Virus record (IMG/VR): IMGVR_UViG_3300027339_000581
Span: 1-44,464 of that record
Length of the DNA stretch: 44,464 nucleotides
DNA from: a virus
Direction: 5' to 3' (one strand)
The first letter of the stretch is position 1, and every line of letters starts with the position of its first letter. The notes below the pieces were generated by a model that worked only from the letters and a program-made list of their open reading frames with translations, did not search any database and was not told the DNA's origin. Of the stretch, positions 30,832 to 36,870 are shown one piece after another. The position numbers and the translations under genes are program-made.

Positions 30832-31048
30832 GGCGCACCTCCTTCTGCTCGACGGCCGGGGCGCCGGGCTGGCCGATCAGCTCCTTGTGCAGCGCGGCCA
30901 GCTTCAGCGCGTCATCCGCGCTGTCGGGCGCCTCGCCGCGTTCCCAGCGCGAGATGCGCGGCTGAGGGATGTTGGTGCGCCGAGAGATCTCGGACTGGGA
31001 CAGCCCTTGGGCGCGGAGCCCTCGGATCAGCTCGGTGGTGGTGCTCAT
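30821..31048 (-). CDS. Cro-like XRE-family repressor, 75 aa
   Basis: A small single-domain XRE regulator: MSTTTELIRGLRAQGLSQSEISRRTNIPQPRISRWERGEAPDSADDALKLAALHKELIGQ. The HTH occupies about residues 15-38. It is divergent to the larger repressor and is first on the leftward early transcript, the place of Cro. The TATAAG -10 element at 31057-31062 puts the transcript start only a few bases before ATG 31048, so the mRNA may be leaderless. It presumably competes for the shared palindromic operators and favours lytic growth. Confidence 0.85.
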   Translation of the reverse strand: MSTTTELIRGLRAQGLSQSEISRRTNIPQPRISRWERGEAPDSADDALKLAALHKELIGQPGAPAVEQKEVRHAA

Positions 31049-31056
31049 GCGGCCAT

Positions 31057-31120
31057 CTTATACGGCGTCGCATAGTTATGCAATCCACCGTTGCATTACT
31101 CGCCGGCGCATAGTTCGCAC
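31057..31120. promoter_or_regulatory. Divergent immunity promoters and operators
   Basis: The 73-base gap between Cro-like and repressor genes holds TATACG-GCGT-CGCATA (31059-31074), an inverted repeat ATGCAA-N7-TTGCAT (31078-31096) and a degenerate third site TACTCG-CCGG-CGCATA (31097-31112). CGCATAGTT occurs twice (31069-31077, 31107-31115). The leftward -10 TATAAG (31062-31057, minus strand) overlaps the first site, with TTGCAT upstream as a -35 at short spacing. The rightward repressor promoter is weak; CATAGT (31109-31114) could be its -10. Confidence 0.7.
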
Positions 31121-31121
31121 C

Positions 31122-31784
31122 GTGAAACCGCACGAGTTGATTCACGCCCTTGTCGAGCGCGACGGCGGCGCCCTGCCCGTCGCCAAGAAGATGGGGCGAC
31201 CAAGCTTCCAGCCGACGCTGTACCGGTACATCAACGGCGAGACCGGAAGCCCGACCAGGCGCACCGCCGAGCTGATTGCAAAGCACTTCCGGCTGAGCGT
31301 GGACACGCTGTACAGCGAGAAGCTGGCCACGGAGGCGGCCGACAGGCTGCTGCATGGGCTGGATGCGCGAACAGGCTGGACGCCGGAACAGCACTCACCC
31401 GCGGGTGTCGGCACTGGGGCACTGGCTCATGACATGAGCGAGCTTGTGCCCGAGGATGAACCTCCAAAAATCGAATGGGAGTTCATCTTGACCGGTGCAG
31501 TTCTGCCGGCTCGCTTCGAAGCGGCCATGCCTGACGACGCGCTTGCACCCCGGACGACCCGGGGGACGCGCTTCACCTTCTCCACCACCGCGGCGCCGAC
31601 AGACGGCGATGTGGTCATCGTCGAGACGCCCGCCGGGCGCCGCTACATGCGGTTGTTCTTCGCGTTGGGCGGGGGCGAGTGGGAGGCCAGGACGCGCGAC
31701 CCGGCGCAGCCGCCGCTGCACTCGGGGCGGGACGGGATCAAGTTGCTGGCGGCGGCGACGCACCGGGCTGGCGGGCAAGGGTAG
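31122..31784 (+). CDS. Phage repressor (CI-like) with degenerate S24 domain, 220 aa
   Basis: The GTG start at 31122 has no ribosome-binding site and lies only a few bases after the possible -10, so the message may be leaderless, as for lambda cI from its maintenance promoter. The N-terminal HTH is about residues 17-65 (ALPVAKKMGRPSFQPTLYRYINGETGSPTRRTAELIAKHF). The C-terminal half follows the LexA/S24 fold: FEAAMPDDALAPRTTRGTRFTF, PTDGDVVIVETPAGRRYMRLFF. The catalytic Ser position in the usual DSM is Ala140, and the Lys is replaced, so RecA-driven self-cleavage is not expected. It should bind the palindromes at 31059 and 33322-33363. Confidence 0.85.
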   Translation: MKPHELIHALVERDGGALPVAKKMGRPSFQPTLYRYINGETGSPTRRTAELIAKHFRLSVDTLYSEKLATEAADRLLHGLDARTGWTPEQHSPAGVGTGALAHDMSELVPEDEPPKIEWEFILTGAVLPARFEAAMPDDALAPRTTRGTRFTFSTTAAPTDGDVVIVETPAGRRYMRLFFALGGGEWEARTRDPAQPPLHSGRDGIKLLAAATHRAGGQG

Positions 31785-31816
31785 TAGTAGCGCCGGCGGC
31801 GCGATGGGGGTGCAGT

Positions 31817-32143
31817 ATGGCCATGACACCGTGCCGCGAGTGCGGCAAAGAGATCAGCTCCATTGCCGAGGCGTGCCCAAACTGCGGCGCCAAGGTGCTG
31901 CGATCCGGCATGCCGCGCTGGCTTTGGATCCCCATTGCGCTTGTCGGCGGTTTCCTGCTGCTGCTGGTGATCGGTGCCAACGCGCCGCCGCCAGACGAAA
32001 AGGCGCGAGCGCGGATGGCCATTGCAACGTGCTGGGATGAACAGGCGAAGAAGTCGAACGCCCCAGACACGGCGCGGTTCATCGCCAGCACCTGCGAAAT
32101 GATGGAGCGCAAGTTCAGGGACCAGTACCACGCAAACCCATAG
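31817..32143 (+). CDS. Zinc-ribbon membrane protein, 108 aa
   Basis: MAMTPCRECGKEISSIAEACPNCGAKV is a double-CxxC zinc ribbon (residues 6-24), followed by one transmembrane segment (WLWIPIALVGGFLLLLVIGAN) and a soluble C-terminal domain with two cysteines (ATCWDEQAKKSNAPDTARFIASTCEMMERKF). ATG 31817 has a GGGGG stretch upstream. It follows the repressor in the same direction, so it may be made in the lysogen; superinfection exclusion or another lysogenic function is plausible but unproven. Confidence 0.75.
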   Translation: MAMTPCRECGKEISSIAEACPNCGAKVLRSGMPRWLWIPIALVGGFLLLLVIGANAPPPDEKARARMAIATCWDEQAKKSNAPDTARFIASTCEMMERKFRDQYHANP

Positions 32144-32190
32144 CGCGCCCGTCACCTCGCGGCAGGACTAGAGCAACCCAAGGGGATCGA

Positions 32191-32697
32191 ATGGGCCTGC
32201 TGGACGGCTTGGAGCGCCTGATAACCGAACACGGCTCGGCAGCCATCCTCAGGGAGCGCATCCAGCTTCTGAACGATCGCCACGCCGCGGTGGAGCGAGA
32301 GCGCGACCAGCTACGCGCGGAGGTTTCGGCGCTGAAGTCGCAACTTCAGGCGGCACAGGCGCAGATAGATCAGGTACGGCGGCTCAAGGAACAGCCGGAC
32401 CAGCAGGACGACGCTCAGGCGCCGAAGACGTTGGACGATGGTCATTTGACGGAGGCGCAGTTGCGCGTTCTGGTTGCGATTGCCGAGCGGCCGCACATCG
32501 AGACCGATGACCTAGCAAAGGTCGTCGGGGTATCCGTGGCGCGCGCGACGCTCGACGCGGAGAGGTTGCTGGCGGCCAATTTGGTGGCCGCAGAGCGGTT
32601 CGATGGCGCGGCCTCGTTCGACATCCACCCGACCACAGGCTGGTCGCCAACGACAGCAGGACTGCAGGCGCTCGACGACCGGGGCCTGCTGAGGTAG
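32191..32697 (+). CDS. Coiled-coil plus winged-helix protein, 168 aa
   Basis: ATG 32191 follows GGGG with good spacing. Residues 1-75 form a coiled coil (LRERIQLLNDRHAAVERERDQLRAEVSALKSQLQAAQAQIDQVRRLKEQ). Residues about 88-168 look like a winged helix (LTEAQLRVLVAIAERPHIETDDLAKVVGVSVARATLDAERLLAANLVAAERF...GLQALDDRGLL). Codons are more A/T at third positions than in structural genes. It belongs to the cargo-like group after the repressor. Role unknown. Confidence 0.75.
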   Translation: MGLLDGLERLITEHGSAAILRERIQLLNDRHAAVERERDQLRAEVSALKSQLQAAQAQIDQVRRLKEQPDQQDDAQAPKTLDDGHLTEAQLRVLVAIAERPHIETDDLAKVVGVSVARATLDAERLLAANLVAAERFDGAASFDIHPTTGWSPTTAGLQALDDRGLLR

Positions 32698-32734
32698 CAC
32701 GCCCGGCGCTTCCGGGCATCGACAGGGGGAGAAC

Positions 32735-32986
32735 ATGAAGTTCTGGGTTGACATCGCGTCGCCGTCCGAGATGTTCATGCACGTCTCTTGGCCGGCGGAT
32801 GTGCCTGTGCCGGCCATCGGTGACACTGCGATCGTCCGTGCCGGGCCGGTCACTTGGACCTTCTGTGTCGTCGGAAGGACTATCTCGATTGGGGTTGACC
32901 CGCGGGATATGACGCCGGCGGGGCATGCAGTTCTGCGAGTTGACGCGCCAGCTCCGGATGGGTGGGACCCGTCGAACCTGCCTTGA
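32735..32986 (+). CDS. Hypothetical protein, 83 aa
   Basis: MKFWVDIASPSEMFMHVSWPADVPVPAIGDTAIVRAGPVTWTFCVVGRTISIGVDPRDM; a small beta-barrel-like protein. GGGGG precedes ATG 32735. The last 107 bases overlap an oppositely oriented gene (32880-33224) whose coding character is also good, so one of the two 3' ends is dual-coding. It is the last rightward gene before the terminator at 33255. Not recognised. Confidence 0.6.
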   Translation: MKFWVDIASPSEMFMHVSWPADVPVPAIGDTAIVRAGPVTWTFCVVGRTISIGVDPRDMTPAGHAVLRVDAPAPDGWDPSNLP

Positions 32987-33224
32987 TCGACCAGGCCGGG
33001 TAGTACCCGCCGATGCCGTCGGCGACGAGCACAACCACCTCGCGCGACAGGGCGTTGGGCACATGGACGCTGAGGCCGTCAACATCCTTTCTGGTCTTGA
33101 TGCTGGCAACGACCGAAATGTCCAGCGCCTCGGCTCCGCATTCTTGGCAGATGCGCCGTTCGCACGGCTCATCGATGCGTTTGAGAGTCGCCACACGCCT
33201 GTGCCCGCACTGCTTCTGATCCAT
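32880..33224 (-). CDS. Zinc-binding protein, leftward, 114 aa
   Basis: MDQKQCGHRRVATLKRIDEPCERRICQECGAEALDISVVASIKTRKDVDGLSVHVPNALSREVVVLVADGIGG. Cysteines at CGH, CERRICQEC form a probable zinc site near the N terminus; a beta-rich domain follows. AAGGAG with ideal spacing precedes ATG 33224, strong support for this start. It is transcribed toward the repressor-linked genes and overlaps the one at 32735 tail to tail. Its promoter may be the minus-strand -10-like CATAAT at 33320-33325, inside an operator. Confidence 0.7.
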   Translation of the reverse strand: MDQKQCGHRRVATLKRIDEPCERRICQECGAEALDISVVASIKTRKDVDGLSVHVPNALSREVVVLVADGIGGYYPAWSIKAGSTGPTHPELARQLAELHAPPASYPAGQPQSR

Positions 33225-33254
33225 CGCTGACTCCTTCCGGCCCTTCGGCCACTG

Positions 33255-33281
33255 AAGCCCGCCCAGTGCGGGCTTTTCTTT
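33255..33281 (+). terminator. Rho-independent terminator ending the repressor transcript
   Basis: Stem AAGCCCGC-CCAGT-GCGGGCTT (33255-33275) followed by a T-rich stretch TTTTCTTTT (33274-33282). It is on the plus strand, 41 bases before the early-right operator region, and would keep repressor-linked transcripts out of the early operon. Confidence 0.85.
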
Positions 33282-33321
33282 TGCCCGCGAACCAGGGGCG
33301 TGACGGGAGTGTCGCAGAAAT

Positions 33322-33372
33322 TATGCGGTGGCGTATTGACACCACTCTATACGCTCTCGCATACTCCACCCA
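33322..33372 (+). promoter_or_regulatory. Early rightward promoter with two operators
   Basis: Consensus -35 TTGACA (33336-33341) and -10 CATACT (33360-33365), spacer 18. Palindromes TATGCG-GTGG-CGTATT (33322-33337) and TATACG-CTCT-CGCATA (33348-33363) overlap the -35 and the -10/spacer. They share the TATRCG half-site with the operator beside the repressor gene. This is a classic repressed early promoter, driving the operon from 33396 rightward. Confidence 0.85.
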
Positions 33373-33395
33373 TCGACCACCCACACAGGGAGCAG

Positions 33396-33911
33396 ATGGT
33401 GAAGGTCTCCGTAGATGAACTCCGCAGGCGACTGATCTACGACAGCGCGACAGGCGGCCTGACCTGGCGCATCAGGGTCGGGACGGTGGTTGCCGGGTCT
33501 GAGGCCGGGCACATCGACCGGTATGGCTATCGGCGTCTGAGGATCAACCGAGTTGTGCTGCTGGCGCACCGCGTCGTCTGGGCGCTGCACTTCGGCAAGT
33601 GGCCAAAGGACGAGATTGACCACATCGACGGCAACCGAGCGAACAACCACATCAGCAATCTGCGCCAGGCGACGACGGCCGAGAACGCCCAGAACCGCAA
33701 GGTCCACCGCAACAACACCAGCGGCTTTCCTGGCGTCAGCAGAAGCGGCGGCATGTGGATCGCGCGCATTCGAACCCCGGGCGAGCGCCATTGCCTAGGA
33801 GTCTTTGAGACACCGGAGGCTGCCTACCAGTCGTACCTGGATGCAAAGGCTCGCCTTCACGTCTTCAACCCGACCCAGCGGCGGGTCGCCAACCAACGCG
33901 AGGCAGCATGA
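33396..33911 (+). CDS. HNH homing endonuclease with AP2 domain, first gene of early operon, 171 aa
   Basis: Paralogue of the gene at 21378. The HNH core is DEIDHIDGNRANNHISNLRQ (72-91) with ENAQN; the AP2-like domain is about 109-153 (SGFPGVSRSGGMWIARI...LGVFETPEAAYQSYLDAKARL). GGGAG precedes ATG 33396. It lies directly behind the repressor-controlled promoter, so it would be produced only on induction or infection. Its last six codons (NQREAA) and the following bases repeat at the end of the methyltransferase gene. The stop overlaps the next start. Confidence 0.92.
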   Translation: MVKVSVDELRRRLIYDSATGGLTWRIRVGTVVAGSEAGHIDRYGYRRLRINRVVLLAHRVVWALHFGKWPKDEIDHIDGNRANNHISNLRQATTAENAQNRKVHRNNTSGFPGVSRSGGMWIARIRTPGERHCLGVFETPEAAYQSYLDAKARLHVFNPTQRRVANQREAA

Positions 33912-34336
33912 GCGCCCTCCTCGAATCCCTCCTGACGCCGGGCCAGCGTGCCCAGGCGCGCGAGGCTGACCAGCCGTCGCGCTGCGCAGCCGCCCCTGCC
34001 AACGTGGCCAGCCGCCCGGCCTTCGAGGTCGCCGCCGGCCCGAGCATCGAGGCCCAACTGCGCCTGGACCTGGCCCGCGCCAACCAGCGCGCCGCCGACC
34101 TGCGGATGGAACTGCAGCTCGCCGTCGACGATGTGTGCAACGAGTACGTCTACCGCGGCCACCTGGAGCGCGTGCGCAGGCTCTACGACATCGAGGACCG
34201 CATCACCGCGCCGAGCATGCTGGACACCGTGCGGCTGGCGGCGGCGGCGCTGCTGGGCAAGGCTGACCCGGCGGCGGCGCTGGAGCAGTGCCGGGATGCG
34301 TACCGCACGGCGACGGGGCTGGAGCTGGTGGTATGA
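33908..34336 (+). CDS. Hypothetical early protein, 142 aa
   Basis: MSALLESLLTPGQRAQAREADQPSRCAAAPANVASRP, then helical sequence rich in Arg/Leu (IEAQLRLDLARANQRAADLRMELQLAVDDVCNEYVYRGHLERVRRLYDIED). The start shares ATGA with the homing endonuclease stop and uses the GAGG of the shared 3' tail as ribosome-binding site. It is likely all-helical. Not recognised. Confidence 0.7.
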   Translation: MSALLESLLTPGQRAQAREADQPSRCAAAPANVASRPAFEVAAGPSIEAQLRLDLARANQRAADLRMELQLAVDDVCNEYVYRGHLERVRRLYDIEDRITAPSMLDTVRLAAAALLGKADPAAALEQCRDAYRTATGLELVV

Positions 34337-34680
34337 GCGCGCACACGCAGGGCCTGCTGGTCCGAGACCACCGCGGACACCCCCACGCAGACGTTCGCGC
34401 GGCCAGCGGTCGCGCCGTCGCAGTGACGTGGGGCGTCTGCGCCAGTGCGCCGAAGACGGCGGCCGGCTGCGAAGCGCGCACCGACGAGGACCGCGCGAAC
34501 GCTGACCGCATCGTCGCCGCCTGGAACGCCTGCGACGGCATCAGCACCGAGGCGCTGGAGGGCGGGGCTGTGCGCGAGCTGCTGAAGGCGCTGCGCATCG
34601 CCGAGGATTCTGTCGGCGACCTCAAGGCGCTGGAGATCGTCCGCGCCGCCATTGCCCACGCCACCGGAGCCACGCCGTGA
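34333..34680 (+). CDS. Hypothetical early protein, 115 aa
   Basis: ATG 34333 (MSAHTQGLLVRDHRGHPHADVRAASGRAVAVTWG) overlaps the previous stop. The segment DEDRANADRIVAAWNACDGISTEALEGG is a motif found in many small phage early proteins. The C terminus (RELLKALRIAEDSVGDLKALEIVRAAIAHATG) is helical. The frame extends upstream to 34288 without a start signal. The motif recurs in mosaic phage proteins, but no role is known. Confidence 0.7.
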   Translation: MSAHTQGLLVRDHRGHPHADVRAASGRAVAVTWGVCASAPKTAAGCEARTDEDRANADRIVAAWNACDGISTEALEGGAVRELLKALRIAEDSVGDLKALEIVRAAIAHATGATP

Positions 34681-34805
34681 AGCGCGCCGCCCGCTGGGCC
34701 CTGCGCCAACTGCGCTTCGCGGCTGGCCTGGCCGTCCTGTCCGCTGCGCTGATCCTGGTGCTGGCGTTCGGGGATGCCGACGACCTGTTTGGAGACAGCC
34801 TGTGA
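34677..34805 (+). CDS. Small single-pass membrane protein, 42 aa
   Basis: GTG start at 34677 shares GTGA with the preceding stop: VKRAARWALRQLRFAAGLAVLSAALILVLAFG, then an acidic tail (DADDLFGDSL). A basic N terminus and one hydrophobic helix give an inside-out single-pass topology. It overlaps the next small gene by GTGA. Chained overlaps on both sides support it as a real small gene. Confidence 0.6.
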   Translation: MKRAARWALRQLRFAAGLAVLSAALILVLAFGDADDLFGDSL

Positions 34806-34930
34806 CCGCCTACCGCGAGCACGGCCACGGCCGCATCCGCACGTCCCGCGCTGCAGAGCGCGCCATCAACTGGCTGGCGGCCCTGGTCGTCGGCCTCACG
34901 CTCGGCGCCTTGGCCGGCGCTGGGTTCTAG
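34802..34930 (+). CDS. Small membrane protein, 42 aa
   Basis: GTG 34802 (VTAYREHGHGRIRTSRAAERAINWL) overlaps the previous stop by GTGA; the second half is a hydrophobic helix (LAALVVGLTLGALAGAGF). It ends in TAG. Together with the preceding 42-aa protein it forms a pair of tiny membrane proteins. Function unknown. Confidence 0.6.
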   Translation: MTAYREHGHGRIRTSRAAERAINWLAALVVGLTLGALAGAGF

Positions 34931-34938
34931 GGGTGAAC

Positions 34939-35568
34939 ATGATTGACCTGATGCGCTTCTGCGCCAACGAGAACGACCCGCGAGAGCACCTGCGTGCGCC
35001 GTGGCGGCACGGGCAATGGGTGTACTCGACAAACGGGCATGTGCTCATCCGCGTTCCGGCCGCCCAATACCCGGGTCATGTCGTCTCAACCGACAAGCAT
35101 CCCGATGTTGCGGCGAAGTTTGCCAAGCACCTGGATGGCCAGACCGGCGAGTTCTCGGCGATGCCGCCGATTGACGAGCCGGAGGCGTGCTTCTTCTGCT
35201 ACGGCAAGGGCCATGTCTGCGCTGTCAAGTGCGAGCACTGCGATGGCAAAGGCGAGTTCATCTTCAAGGGCCGCGAGTACGACTGCGACGTGTGCGGCGA
35301 AGCCTGCAACGCTGCGCCGCCTGGATGGCTCGCGGTCGAGCACGAGACACCTGACCTCAAGGTCTGCGTGCACTGCGACGGGCGCGGCTTCAAGCGATAC
35401 CAGCGCCTGGCGATTGGCGGGGTCGACTTCGACCATGGCTATCTCTGGTGGATGGCCCGCCTACCGAAGGCGCGGTACCGGGTCACGGACAGCGCGGTGC
35501 CCGGCGTGTTCATCGGCGACGGATTCCATGCCCTGGTGATGCCGCTGTTGAAGCAGAGCGGCGCATGA
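34939..35568 (+). CDS. DnaJ-type zinc-finger protein, 209 aa
   Basis: ATG 34939 follows GGGG; GTG 34933 in frame is an alternative. Residues about 75-155 carry three CxxCxGxG-like pairs: CFFCYGKG, CEHCDGKG, YDCDVCGEAC and CVHCDGRG, the DnaJ central-domain pattern. N-terminal and C-terminal parts are mixed alpha/beta (HGQWVYSTNGHVLIRVPAAQYP; VDFDHGYLWWMARLPKARYRVTDSAVPGVFIGDGFHALVMPL), a type seen in phage proteins that look like degenerate sliding-clamp or sensor domains. The zinc sites are seen; the role is unknown. Confidence 0.78.
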   Translation: MIDLMRFCANENDPREHLRAPWRHGQWVYSTNGHVLIRVPAAQYPGHVVSTDKHPDVAAKFAKHLDGQTGEFSAMPPIDEPEACFFCYGKGHVCAVKCEHCDGKGEFIFKGREYDCDVCGEACNAAPPGWLAVEHETPDLKVCVHCDGRGFKRYQRLAIGGVDFDHGYLWWMARLPKARYRVTDSAVPGVFIGDGFHALVMPLLKQSGA

Positions 35569-35780
35569 CCGACTACCCCGACACCGCGCCTGTGCAGCCG
35601 CAGGCCGCCGAGGCCGCGACCGAGGTCGGCGCGGACGAGCAGGAGCGCCGCCGCGGCGTGCTCTGGGGCGTGCTGGTGGTGCTGATGGGCTGGCCCGCCG
35701 TGGGCGCCCTGGTCGGCATCGCCTTCCTGATCGCCAGGTACTGGCCCGCGGACTGGCAGATGGCCTGGCCGCTGGGCTGA
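35565..35780 (+). CDS. Small membrane protein, 71 aa
   Basis: ATG 35565 shares ATGA with the previous stop. An acidic N terminus (MTDYPDTAPVQPQAAEAATEVGADEQERRRG) precedes one transmembrane helix (VLWGVLVVLMGWPAVGALVGIAFLIARYW). It ends 70 bases before the annealing-protein gene. Not recognised. Confidence 0.65.
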   Translation: MTDYPDTAPVQPQAAEAATEVGADEQERRRGVLWGVLVVLMGWPAVGALVGIAFLIARYWPADWQMAWPLG

Positions 35781-35850
35781 CTTTCCGGCGGCGCCCTGCC
35801 CTGCCCGGGGAAGTTCCGGGGCGTCGCCACCATTCAACGACGAGGAATCC

Positions 35851-36870
35851 ATGAACGACATGATCGAGTCCCCCTTCGGCGGGCGGTCTGCGGTTGCCAC
35901 GCACGACAGCGCCGGCTCGCGTCAGAACCAGAGCCGCGAGCTGGCCGAGACGCAGACCAAGTACCTGATGGCGGAGCGGTTCCCGCGGAACGAGGTTGCG
36001 GCCATGGACCGCATCCTGAACGCCTTCAGCCGCCCGACATTGGCCGAGAAGGCTGCCTACCAATTCGCCCGCGGCGGCAGCGACATCGCCGGCCCGAGCA
36101 TCCGCGCGGCCGAGGCCATCGCCCAGCAGTGGGGGAACATGGACAGCGGCTGGCGAGAGCTGCAGCGCGGCACCGACGCCACCGGCGTCCCGTTCTCCGA
36201 GGTCGAGGCATTCTGCGTTGACCTGCAGAGCCGCAACAGCAAGCGCCTGCAGTTCATCGTGCGCCACTGGCGCGACACGAAGAAGGGCGGCTACAAGCTC
36301 ACCGACGAGCGCGACATCTACGAGCTGTGCGCGAACCAGGCGCAGCGCCGCCTGCGCGCCTGCATCCTCGCGTCCGTCCCCGGGGATGTCACCGAGGCCG
36401 CGATGCAGCAGGCCGAGGTCACGCTGAAGTCGAAGGCCGACACCAGCCCCGAGGCCATGCTGAAGATGGTCGAGGCGTTCTCGCACTTCGGCGTGACGCG
36501 CGAGCACATCGAGAAGCGCATCCAGCGGCGCCTGGACGCCATCACGCCCGCCCAGGTCGTCAGCCTGAAGCGCATCTACGCCAGCCTGCGCGACGACATG
36601 AGCGCACCCGCGGACTGGTTCGAGATCGGTGATGCCGATGGTGCGCCGCCGCCGCCTCCGCCGCCGCCCAAGGTTATGCCTGCACTGACTGCCGAGCAGT
36701 TCAACGCCAAAGCCACGGAGTGGCGCGGCCTGGTGCGCTCCGGCAAGAAGACGGCCGACCAGCTGCTGGCCATGCTGGCCACCAAGAACACGCTGACCGA
36801 CGACCAGAAGGCCGCGATCCGCGCGTTCGAGAACTTCGACGGCACCGACGACACGGGGGCACAGCAATGA
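35851..36870 (+). CDS. Putative single-strand annealing protein of the recombination cassette, 339 aa
   Basis: Starts MNDMIESPFGGRSAVATHDSAG, a recognisable N terminus of a phage family encoded beside YqaJ exonucleases. The core has AYQFARGGSDIAGPSIRAAEAIAQQWGNMDSGWRELQRG, FIVRHWRDTKKGGYKLTDERDIYELCANQAQRRLRACILASVPGDV and a Pro-rich linker near residue 270 before the C-terminal helical segment. Adjacent annealing protein plus exonuclease is the standard lambda-Red/RecET layout. The function as RecT/Red-beta analogue is inferred; no canonical RecT motif is claimed. GAGGAA precedes ATG 35851; the stop overlaps the exonuclease start. Confidence 0.75.
   Translation: MNDMIESPFGGRSAVATHDSAGSRQNQSRELAETQTKYLMAERFPRNEVAAMDRILNAFSRPTLAEKAAYQFARGGSDIAGPSIRAAEAIAQQWGNMDSGWRELQRGTDATGVPFSEVEAFCVDLQSRNSKRLQFIVRHWRDTKKGGYKLTDERDIYELCANQAQRRLRACILASVPGDVTEAAMQQAEVTLKSKADTSPEAMLKMVEAFSHFGVTREHIEKRIQRRLDAITPAQVVSLKRIYASLRDDMSAPADWFEIGDADGAPPPPPPPPKVMPALTAEQFNAKATEWRGLVRSGKKTADQLLAMLATKNTLTDDQKAAIRAFENFDGTDDTGAQQ

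Noticed and set aside
33255-33281. Terminator acting leftward on the 33224 gene's transcript
   Set aside because: On the minus strand the stem is followed by CAGTGG, not by T residues, so it should terminate only rightward transcripts.
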